A DNA stretch of 64,000 nucleotides from positions 13,923,344-13,987,343 of the forward strand of contig OZ020487.1 of NCBI GenBank assembly GCA_963971405.1. The letters run 5' to 3'. Source of the DNA: Psococerastis gibbosa (taxonomy: Eukaryota > Arthropoda > Insecta > Psocodea > Psocidae). Position 1 is the stretch's first letter, and every line of letters starts with the position of its first letter. Below the pieces are notes generated by a model, which made no database searches, was not told where the DNA came from, and worked only from the letters and a program-made list of their open reading frames with translations. Position numbers and translations under genes: made by a program. Positions 1 to 12,100 of this stretch are shown here, piece by piece.

Positions 1-143
1 CCTCGAATCTGAACGAAGAACTCGGCATGGTCAAGTACATATTCTCGGACAAGACAGGCACTCTCACGAGGAACATCATGGAGTTCAAAAAGTGCACCAT
101 TGCTGATAATGTCTACGACGCAGCTGACTCAAAACTGCTGGAG
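1..143 (+). CDS. ATP8A: ATP8A exon: phosphorylation site DKTGT
   Basis: The frame starts at base 3 and gives the P-domain entry with [10 protein letters not shown], whose aspartate is phosphorylated in the catalytic cycle. The exon ends at GAG before gtacct, phase 0. It continues the family-typical [11 protein letters not shown] block, so the exon probably begins left of the window. Confidence 0.93.
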
Positions 144-3100
144 GTACCTACTTATCTTACTTTCCATAGCCTACACTGTATATTCGGCTCGTACCCGCAC
201 TTGGCTAAGTCATGCTTACGCCTGTTACATTGTGTTAATGGTAAGCTTGTCTCAGCTTATCTATTATAGCTTGTAGCCGATGTAGGTTGACATCGAGGAC
301 GTATACCAGTATACCAGTGGCCCAAAATTCATACGGAAACAATATCAATAATGCCCGAAAAAACTAAGTGGTCGTTGGATTTTAGCATAGACCAATCGGT
401 CACTGTAATTCATCAGGACATTATTATTACATATTATTATACAATAGACACTCCCCTATTATAATTTCTGTGGTAGTTGCATTGCTGTTCTAAAAGGTAG
501 TAGCCGCAGGGGCGTTATCCGAGTCTTGATCTGTTTTTTTATTGGTATTACTATTGAATTGTTTTCAGAACTACAGAGAAGAACGGGGTTCTCATAGGTG
601 CATACATGAGTTTATGGAACTTTTATCTGTTTGCCACACTGTTATTCCTGAGAGAATTGGGGACCAACTGGTTTACCATGCAGCTTCGCCAGGTATTTAA
701 AATGAACTATATAGCCTAATTGTACCTAAGTTCTAGTGCTCTATAAGGAACACCTCTACCCTTAAAGTCAGTAGATTAAACTCTACAAGATAGAAAAGGC
801 AGGACATGTGGAGTAGAGGAACGGATTCTGACTTTGTCCCGAAAGGTCGTTGGTTTGAGACCTACGCATGCTGGATTTTCTGGCCATGCTTTGGGGCCAT
901 CCTAGTTGTGTGTTCTAGAGGGCCTTATTGTATTAACTCCTCTAGGTTGGCTTAGTAATGGAACACACGTTATTGTTTATTTATTAGGATATAATGTAGA
1001 AAAATCAGAAATGAGAGTGTCTGTTAGTACGTGGGATCGAGTCGTGCTCTACTCAATTATTTCTGATTTACTTTTTCTGTATATATTACAATGACCCTGA
1101 TTACACACTCTAATATTGATTCGATCCAATATTCTTTACTCGATTGAAGAAATACATGGAATGTTTATGTTGAAGTATACGATTTACAAATCTGACTTTA
1201 GCCATTACACTTTCCAATTTTACTTAGACCCATATTTATTGGGTCAAATATTGGAACAATATTCGAGAGTGTGATGGGGAGAATGTGTCAATGGTAAACA
1301 TGCCTTAACTTATCCATTAGGCGGCTATTCCACCGACCATTTGCTGCACTAATCGTCGTGCCGACGTGGTAGCAGACTCACATTTGACGTCTGCTACAAT
1401 ATTATAATATAATTTATAATAGATAAGTTAACTATCTACATAATAGTCTCCTTAAAATATGGCAGAGACTTATTAATGATGTCTGCTACCACGTCATGAC
1501 ACAGTCACAAGTGAAAATCCACGTCGGTGGAATAGCCGCCATATCGCTTGTAGCCGGTGTGGGATGACATCTAGGGCATGTACCAGTTTGCAAATGGCCA
1601 AAATGCATGTAGAAACAATGACTATTGTTATTATAAAATCGTTGGCGGGGCCAGTTCCAATGGCCCACTACAATGAGGAACTTCATCTATAACAAGCCAT
1701 TAAAAAAGTAATGTGGATAAGTACTGTTCATAAAGACTTTGAACTGATAACTATGTACCATTTCTGATTGTAGTATCGCATATTTTGTTATATTAGATGA
1801 AAGAGCGCTCGTATCAGGCGCGAGGGGATACGGTTGGAAATTCGTCACCCGAACGCCCACCTTTGTTGAAGTAGAAATCCTCGGAGAGTTGAAAAGGTTT
1901 GAAGTGTTGAACATTTTGGAATTCACATCGGCTAGGAAAAGGATGTCGGCCATCATTAGGGATCCTAAAGGTGTTATCAAGATTTTTTGCAAGGTAATTA
2001 ATGGGATATTTACAACACACAAGAGTGATACAATTTTTTTTAGTGGATAAATGCATAGTCTGTACTGTTTTTAATCAAGTTTGTAATACTGTAATATACT
2101 GTACATACCTGTAAATCGGCAAAGACATATACCTAGGTATATGCTAAAGTTCTCTTTACCCGTGATTATTTGGTTGATACTTTGGCCCCATTCTGGGGCT
2201 CGTCCCTCTGCTCAACCAATCACCTAGTGTCATTCTTCGAAATGTTTATGCCAAACAAAGTCATTGGGGGTGTAGGCCGTGAATTGAATATAGCTTAATA
2301 GCCAGAGTGACAATATTTATCGCTATGTCCTATTGCAGATATTTTTTCTTTCTTACCCTTTCTTAAGGCCGATGTTGTTGTTTAGGGGGCAGACACTGTT
2401 ATATACGAGCGATTAGCACATGACAAACATCTCTTCCGGGAATTCACGCTTAAGAGTCTAGAAGAGTTTGCTACCGAAGGCCTGCGTACCCTTTGCTGTG
2501 CTTACGCCATTATTCCTGCCCAGACTTATGAGGTATGTTCAGTCAGAGTTCTCAAAGTGTTATACTATTGTAATGTCAATTTGTGCAAGATATGAGATGA
2601 GACAGAGTAGAGACCGGCGAATTAAAGGGCCAGGAGATGTTTTTATATTTTAATCAAAATTATTCTGGAAAGAAAGAAAATTGTCTTTATTTTCCATATG
2701 GGCGAATTTTGGGCCTTTCGGCCCACTCTTAGAACTAACCCATAATCTTAACTTAAATACTATCTATAATAAAACTTAAAATATAAACTAAAACTAAAAG
2801 CGACCATTTCCACACCATTTATACAACATACATACTCATAAAATAATCATGACACGCCCTTTTAAACTTCTTTAAACTTTTTTCATTTCTGAAAGGATCC
2901 GATAGGGAGCTCCAAAGCCTCACCGCCTGCACAGTAAAGGAAGAAGATAAGGCCTGGGATGTATGGATTGGAAATGATAATTTATTTTTTTTCTCTTATA
3001 TTCCGTGCATGGAAAGAGGATAAAGGACGGAAAAGAAAAAAAAAATCACAATGTTCAAAAAGTATTTTAGTGAGACAGTGTTTCGTAAAAAAATAGCGAT

Positions 3101-6100
3101 GCAGTAACTTCGATTGACACCAAGGGAGTAAAGGGCGTTTTTTTTTAATATAAAAATTATTGGCATTTTTTCGAAAATATTGTATAATATTGTATTGGTT
3201 ATTTCAGGAGTGGAGAGTGACGTACCATAAAGCCAGTATTTCTATGCAAGACAGGGAGAGTAAACTGTCAGATGCTGCGGACCTCATAGAACAGAATCTC
3301 ACTCTTCTGGGCGCTACTGCTATCGAGGATAAACTCCAAGATCAAGTAATAATTAGGGTTTTAAAAGCTTTTCTTGTTCTTTAATGGAGATATGCCAGAA
3401 ATGGACGACTTTCGTATAGAAATCCATAATGTAAGGACGTAATAATCGCAATGTTTCGATAGGTTGGGCATGAGCATTATCAAATACGAGAGTTGTCCAT
3501 TGTGAAAGGAGAAAATTTGAATTTGGCGTCAAGTAATGAGACCTCACCATATCTCAAAACGATGAAATTTATATTTGTATCGCGTGAGTTTAATATTTCT
3601 GCCTGTAAGGAAGTACCAATGGTGGGTGGTCAAAATAAAATGTGGAAGAGTGAATTATTGTAATCTACAGTGATTTTAGCTGTAACAGATTAATAAAACT
3701 AAAAAAAATATTAAATCCATTAATGTTGGATTATTAGGTACCTGAAACGATATCGGCGTTGATGAAGGCAGGAATTCACCTGTGGGTACTGACAGGAGAT
3801 AAACAAGAAACTGCCATAAACATAGGCTACTCGGCGAAACTCATTAGTCCAGGAATGCCCTTGCTATTACTCAATGAGGATAATCTCGATGTAAGTACCC
3901 CTTTCAGACATTAATATACTCGTAAAACCCAGAATACGTACGATAAGTTAGTGTAGGCACCGACTCAGTGCCCTGCTGCTGTCCTACATCGTGTATAAAG
4001 AAGTATCGACAGTTCTTATAGATGTGAAATGCAAAATCCTCTAGTTGTTTTTTTTTTTTTTTAATTGAAGGCACAAACAATTTAATGAGTGTATCCGATT
4101 GACCTCTTCAGTCCCCTCTGTAGGGTAGTGTTGAGTTACGACACGTCTCCGATCGAATGGTGTCTCGAGACTCACACAAGTATTTAAGCACGCTTCTACC
4201 AGAACAAGAAACCCCCGGGTGTTCTAAGTTAAGAAATTCAAACAGCAAATACTTTTTTTGTAGGCAACAAGAGCGAAGATTACAGATCATTTAGCGGTTC
4301 TTGGTGATTCCATTGGGAAAACCAACGACCTAGCGCTAGTCGTCGACGGTCAGACGCTGAAGTATGCGCTCGGCTGTGATGTGCGGCGCGAGCTTCTAGA
4401 CTTGTGTACGTCTTGCAAAGTTGTCATCTGCTGTCGTGTGTCACCTATTCAGAAGGCTGAGGTTAGTAAACGTTAATGTCAAGACGAGAATTTATTGGGG
4501 AAGTTACACACGCAAATTATGTTTGATGCGTGTAACCAATAATCATAAAAATTACTTATGAATCATGTCAGATAATGCAGATCTTCCTCCAGTAATAACT
4601 TGAAATAAAATAAAAATCGCAATACTTGGCTGATGTATAGCATCCCTATTGGATTACTCTGCGGAACAACTGCAAAGCATGGATATGTTACAGGTCGTGG
4701 AGCTAGTCACGAGCATGACGAGGAGCGTGACGCTGGCTATTGGCGACGGCGCCAATGACGTAGCTATGATACAGAAGGCGCATGTGGGGGTTGGCATATC
4801 CGGTATGGAGGGGCTGCAGGCAGCCTGTGCCAGTGACTACTCCATTGCGCAGGTCAGTTAAAAATCTATATAATTTATTTGTTGATGTAATAATAATCAT
4901 TATCATCATCATCACCCCCCGAGATTGACCGGAAAGAGGTTAGGTGGGAGGAACGGTTTACGAACGTACCAATCCCGGGAATTAACCCAAGAGAAGTTAA
5001 GCTGTCAGCTTCTTAATGACTTTTTCGCTCTATTATAGGGGGATTCACTCTGTTGATAGAAAGTAGAAATAGAACTACAGTTTTTCTACGGTAGAAATAA
5101 TGCCATAAGGACATGTGTTAATCGTGTCTTTCTACGGCTTTCTACTACTTGGGGAATCAAAAACAAAGCAAATGGTCGACCATATTTGTTGTTTTTATTG
5201 CTCATATTTAATTATTTAATTTTAAAAATGAGTTGTACAAGACAAATAAACGACAAAAAACAGAAGGAAATATGTAGCAAGAGGTGGACTGCGGAAGCTG
5301 TTAATAAGTTCCTCGAGATATTAATAGCCAAAGTACAAGAAACTTAATTTGGAGGTAAGTTGCTTGTGTTTATATCGAAATTAAATATGCTGCTTACGTT
5401 ATTTGCTGTTGATACCCATCTGAAAATCGCCAAAACATGCTAGGAATTAGGATTACAATTGATTGTTATTAACACGTAAGTTTTACGCTTAAAAAAGCCG
5501 CAGACACAACTACTTCGTTCCTTTGAAGTACGTAGGTACTGTACTTATGCCTTATGGCCTGTTTTTTTGCATTTGTTCGGGTATTTAGGTAAATTATTCC
5601 TTAGGGCTATTCTGCAGGAAATTTGGAGTTACTGTACATTGGAATACGGCGTTCAGTAATTTTGCTACGAATAATAATATTGGTGTGGTGCATGGATTCT
5701 ACATTATTGAATGCAGTTAGGTCTACACATCTCCGGTTTTTCTTTCTGTTTCAGAAACCAACCGCCCAGACAACAACAAAAAGAATGACGCCAACGGCCC
5801 AATCAGAAACGAAAGCGCCTGCGCACTGAACCATTCCTGCACGACAGCACCAGTCAGTCACTCAGTCAGTCAGTTGCTACGATACCTCCGCGATACAACC
5901 TTAGAAGTATAGGTGTACGTAACACCACTGAAGATGTCGTAAGCAGTTGTTGACGAAACGTTTGGAAGCCTACTTTGAAATCGACCAAGGCCTATTAGCC
6001 CGGATTCTTCTGTCCCCTTATTAGACTCCAACCGTGAAAGCCTTCGTTGTTATATTGAATTCAAAATGTGTCGTTCGATACAATTTAAGTGTTAATTTAT

Positions 6101-9100
6101 TATTCTACTGTCAAATCAATAAAACATTGAACCATATTTCCTTTGTATATAGGCCTTAATTCATTAATTATTTAATTTGATTACATTAGTTATTTATACG
6201 AATTTATACGTATTTATACGAATTGTTATTGCTGCTGGCGTAAGTCAATCATTGAAAGAGAACGATCGGTCTAGCTATAAAATCCTTATAATTGACAGAG
6301 GCTGCATCATAGCTTTAAAACTGTTTCCATGAGCGCCTTCCTTTTTTCTGGTACCGGCTGTATTATCTTGTACATCTTGCGCTTTGATGGCATAATTTTG
6401 TTTGCGTGAGTAGGAACTCTCCACAACCGTCTAAGTAGCCAATACAATGAGGCAGCTCGTGAATTTTTGCATTGACGATTTCTTCTTTCCTCTTCAATTG
6501 GCCAATGCAAAACTCTCATGAAAATGTTAAACCGCACATTTCGTCGTGGACTCGTGGCTCGGAAGCACGTTGGTCCACCACTCCTTAGATTTAGGGACAG
6601 ACCCAATGCAAAAGCGTACGCTATAGGCCTACCGTATTGACATGACCACAGAAATATCGTCGATGGCTTAACTTAGTATTTCTTCCTCCTCTTCAAAATT
6701 CTCGCACATCATTGCATTGCATTTTTCCGCGAGGAAGTTGATGGCTTTCAACGTATTTCCTAATTTAGGCATAGGTAAAATGAAAAATAAGTTTAAACTT
6801 AAAGTGAAAAAAACACCTGCTAAAATCAAAAACAAATTACACGGCTAAAAACAAAAACAAAAACAAACTGACAAAAAGACAAGAACGTAGCGCCCACACC
6901 TGTTGGTAGTTCCTTGTAGTATACAATTTCAATTTTTACCTCACAGAATGCGCCTTAAAAACTTTCTCTATTTCTACCGTTGACGGAGGTATCTTCACTC
7001 TGAGCTTTTTTTCGATTTTTCTATTCCCTTTTCTATCAACAGAGTGAATCCCCCTTATGAAGCCAACGTAGCGCAATTAGAAGTTCTCTTGCACGCAACT
7101 AGGAAGGCCCGGGAACGCCTGCCCTTTACATACACTCTGAAGCATGACCAGATAATACAGCAGCAAGTCTGGGACTCGAACCAACTTTAGGACGAATAGG
7201 GGCCACGACTACCTTCAGGCTTCTAGCCCATCTTCACCCCCTAAACCTGGTCCTACGACGTCTGTGGAGATATGCCAGCATGGAACATTGTGTTTCCGCA
7301 AGATATGATCACTGGCAGGACATTAAAATATACTTGTTGTTTTTGTTGCAGTTTAAGTACCTGGTTAAATTACTTCTAGTTCACGGAGCTTGGAACTATG
7401 ATCGAATGTGCAAGCTGATTCTTTACTCCTTCTACAAGAACATTTGTCTCTATGTTATTGAACTCTGGTTTGCCATTTACTCGGGATGGAGCGGGCAGAT
7501 TTTGTTCGAAAGATGGACCATTGGTCTCTATAATGTGGTGAGTTTTAAAAATAAGCATTGAAATGAATTCCATAGTTCCGTGAACACTTTTTCCCGAAGT
7601 AATATCTACAATCTACAATTGCCAATGGGCAAGCTCAGACATGCTTACCATTGACATTGTAAAAGGCGTTTGCTCGATTTAACCAAGTTTGGGAACGAGT
7701 CAATATTAAATAGAGAAGACTAGTAGCTATGCTTAGCACTTAAGGTATAGGTGGGAGCCACCCTAAGAAGTAGAGAATACTTATGTATCACACCTGGACA
7801 ACTGGAGTTGAATACAGATGAACATTAGGACTAGAGTTCCATGTAGCTTCCGCCAAAACTATATTTTTTAATTTCTGATGCCCGTCTTTTTCATTGGCTT
7901 GTTGAAGAAGATAGTTCCCACCAAAAATTTAAATAATATTTTTGGAGTTAGCGAATGTGCCATCTCTTCCAAATGGAACTCTGATGCTACCTTCATCATC
8001 GCGTCGTCTGTATAATAAACCTTCTTCGCGCCTTAGTGTTTTGACCTTAATTGTTTGCTCTTTAATGCATTTTGGTGTTGTTTTCAGCTTTTTACGGCAT
8101 TGCCTCCATTAGCGTTGGGACTTTTGGACAAAGTTTGCAGCCCAGAGACGAGAATTTGCAACCCAACACTGTACAAACCTAGTCAAAGTGGACAGTGCTT
8201 CAATGTTAAGGTATACCACATCTTTCGAGTTATCGATGGTTTATTTATGCAAGGCTCCCGCCAAGTAGGAGTAGTCGCTCTTTCTCTTGCTGATAACTTA
8301 TTCTTGGCGGCACTCACCCGAAATTATGTTTAAACCAAATTTTTAATTTACTGTTATTTTAACATTTTAATGAATAATTATACAATTAATTCTAATTAAA
8401 ATAAATCTATCCACTATTTTCAGAAGCAGAAGTTTCTGTAACTTTCGTAGGACCCGCAAAACTTACCTGCCATGGGTAGTATTTACCTGTAGCAGGAAAG
8501 ATTGCTTCTGCTTAATTAATCTGAAATAATCTAGCCATTGTAAGAAAGAAGAAAGAAAGAAAATTGTATTTATTTTCCATATGGGCGAATCGGCCCTCTC
8601 TTACAATTAACCCATTTACCCATTGTAGCTGATTTTCACTGTTTAATTGTTTATTTTCATTATTTTTAAGGTATTCTGGGTATGGATTATTAATGCTTTG
8701 ATGCACTCCGTATTACTTTTTTGGCTTCCACTGCTGGCACTCCAATATGACATAATTTGGAAAAATGGCATGGAGGGCGGCTACCTTGTGTTAGGAAATA
8801 TTGTGTATACGGTAAGTTATAATTATTAATTTAGACAACAATTAAGTGTAGAGTGTAGTAATGCAAGTTGGCGTTTAGATCTTCTTTTCTATAGCTTGTC
8901 TGTGAATGATTCTACAATTTTTATTCAGTCTTACAAGCAGGACCCAATTTTAATTTTATTATTACATAAAATGTTAAAAATACTTTCATTGCTCATCCCT
9001 TTGAATTGTAAATTATAAAAATCTGTTACCTACAGTATTCTTTAGTGGAACTATTTAGTGTTCTGCTGTAATTAATGTTCCTACAAGAAAGTTACTTAGT

Positions 9101-12100
9101 TACTTGTTATTATTTCAGTATGTTGTGGTGACGGTGTGTGTGAAGGCGGGTCTGATCACAAGTTCGTGGACATGGCTGTCTCACCTCGCTATTTGGGGCT
9201 CCATCGTGATGTGGTTCCTGTTCGTGTTGATTTACAGGTAACGTCTCTATAGCTTAATTTTTAATTAATACATTTTTATTGACCTTGGGGTGGCAAAATC
9301 TATGAATTTTACGCCTATGCATATGCCTTAACTTATTTTTTTATTTTAGTAACGTCTGGCCGACATTTAACATAGCGTCTGTGATGCTCGGCCAAGATAA
9401 GATGTTGTACTCTTCGCCGGTGTTTTGGTTCGGTTTGCTGGTAATTCCCCTGGTCGCTCTACTTGTAGACATCGTACTCAAAGTGTAAGTAAAATTGAAA
9501 AATGCCTGTTGGGATGACTCTGGATGTTTTTTTTCATTCAGGGTGGATAGAAAAGTCACCGAAAAGATTCATATTACAATGCTCAACGGGTTTGAGATAC
9601 AACAACGCAACTTAACAGAACCAGGTCTAACAAGGCTAAAAATTTTTGGCGCGTTATTGTTTTTTTTTTTTTTCGTTTTACCTTGACACTTCTAGACACA
9701 GACTAATATAAGACCGAAGACATGCCGTATACATTAATCATCAAATCAAATAATTGATTATTATTAGGCTATATTCGGTACTACATTATTATTGTGGTTA
9801 ATCATGTGCCTGAAATCTGAAATCCCACTCTGGAGTAGGACAGTTTTATAGCCTAATGTAAAATGTAATCTAAAACGCATTGCAACATTTCTTGTCAAAA
9901 TTGACGAGGGGTCTACCAGAATAGATTGTAGCTTTTTGAAATTGAAGGTAATTTTCCTGCTCACGTCTCTAATAGACCCAATTAATTTTATGCAGGTAAC
10001 TTGGGCAAAAAAATGCAAAGCTTACCCGACTTCTGATATATTTTTTCAAAAGCTGTCCCTTCCAAGGACCCCAAATGGCGCGCATGTTCAATATAATAAT
10101 ACACTTATTCTTTAATCAATAAGATTACAGAAAATCTGTGGCGAAATTGCGCTTACTTACGGATTTGGTCCTCACTTGGAATTCTTTTCGCAATTGCAGA
10201 ATCGTGGGAACTGTCTCTAAAACTGTAACGGACGAGGTTCGCGAGAGTGAGATCCGGCGAAAGATACCTGCGCAGATTCTTCCTGCAGAATCAACGACTA
10301 CGTAAGTCCTATATAGATGAATACTGAATAGTGGTAGAATGGAAAGTAGAGCAGCATTTCTTCTACTTCCTCTACTATCTATTTATGGCTTGATATTATA
10401 TTTTATGAGAAATTTGCATTTGTGCAAAAACGTGTAGTGTTGGTGTCTCGAATTGCTCTTAAGGTGCCCATTCCACATACGTACAACGTCAATAAAAATT
10501 ATGAAATTGAAGGGCATTTCAATTTTACTCTATGCCATTGTTAAATTTGATCAATGATCAATTGATAATAGAGTAAAATCACAAACAATGAAACAAACAA
10601 TCTAAAATTAAAAAATGGCGTCATGTGATATGACAAGTACAACTATTTTAATTGGTTTCTCTAAAAAGAAAGCATTTCTGTGTAAAAATTATAATAAAGA
10701 TTAAATAATAAGGCGACAAAGAAAACAAATACAATTTCAAGAAACAAATTTCAAAAATTTGGCGCTTACGCTTCAATTGAAAATTGCCAATTTTTGAAAA
10801 ACATATGGAATGGCCCCCATCAATGAGAAATTGAAATGTCCTTCAATTTCATAATTTTCATTGACGTTGTACGTATGTGGAATGGGCGCCTAAGTGAACT
10901 TCTCCTTTAGTTGTAATATTGTAGCTAAATTTTAACTGAATTGAGTAGCAAATTTGTGATGACAACATGCATTGACATTAATTACAAAGCTACTTTCTGG
11001 AAAATGGCTGTGACCGCTTACTACTTAGTTGCTATAATAACTTAATAATGCGCTGCCGCTGTGGACTGAATTGTTTTGTTAGTTACCATTATAAAATTAA
11101 TATAGCTTTAACTTAGCTGTAAATAAGTAAATTAACTAATAAGTGAAGGGCCAGGTGAAAGAAGGCGTTAAGTTAAGAATAATCGTGGAATGTGCTATAT
11201 TTTACTTTACTTACGTAGGCTACTTGTTTTACTTTACTATACTTTACGCTTTTCGATTACTGTGATGTAGTCCAATTAAATATGGTTGGCCATCAATTCA
11301 ATAAACTCCCGAAGTCTCTGAATGTGTGTCTGTGGTATATTATGATATTGCGGAGGGATGAGTATATCACTCAATACTATAAAAAATTAAATTGGTTAAA
11401 AATAAGCGAAAAAAGGAATGAGCATATCCTCCGTAAATTGCATAATGTGCTTGAGACGAGTGCTACTCCCTACCTTACACCCCTTTTCCGCCCTTTATCC
11501 TCTATCCACGCCCGAAACACTAGAGAAAAAATAAATTATCCTTTCCAATGCACGCTTCCCAGGCCTTATCTTCTTCCTTTGCGGTGCAGGCAGTGAGGCT
11601 ATGGAACTCTCTGCCGGACCCCAACAGATATGAAAAAAGTTGAAAGAAGTTCAAGGGTGCCATGACCCTTTTATGGGTATGAATGGTGTATAAATGACCT
11701 TTTTGTGTTATATTATAATCGAAATTAGAGGATATGGAAAAAACTGGGCTTGGCGGGATTCGAACCCACGATTTGCGCCTAACCGGGGCGTCGTCTTAAC
11801 CGCTGGACCACAAGCCCCGACAAGTCCAGTTAATGCCAAATCCTCTACTTATGCTCTAATTGACATGATTCGTGTTGTTAGACAGGTTAGCACAACTACA
11901 CAACTATCTAACCGAATAGGTCTGTGAGCTGACTTAATTGCATAAAGGCAATGCTTTATTCATTACATTGTAGTATTATATGGTATATATAACACTGTCA
12001 TTAAATTAACTTTGGCTGAAGAGGTAACCTCCTCGTTATAACCAAAATTAGAGGATATGGAAAAAACTGGGCTTGGCGGGATTCGAACCCACGATCTGCG

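Larger units (their letters stand above)
5038..7054. mobile_element. PIF/Harbinger-like DNA transposon (degenerate, about 2 kb)
   Basis: Perfect terminal inverted repeats of about 25 bp, starting GGGGGATTCACTCTGTTGAT, bound the element. Flanks are ATA and TTA, compatible with a 3-bp TWA target. Inside lies a short frame with a SANT/Myb-like motif (5228-5347), the accessory protein type that Harbinger elements encode beside their transposase. No transposase is recognised. It sits in an ATP8A intron. Confidence 0.65.
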
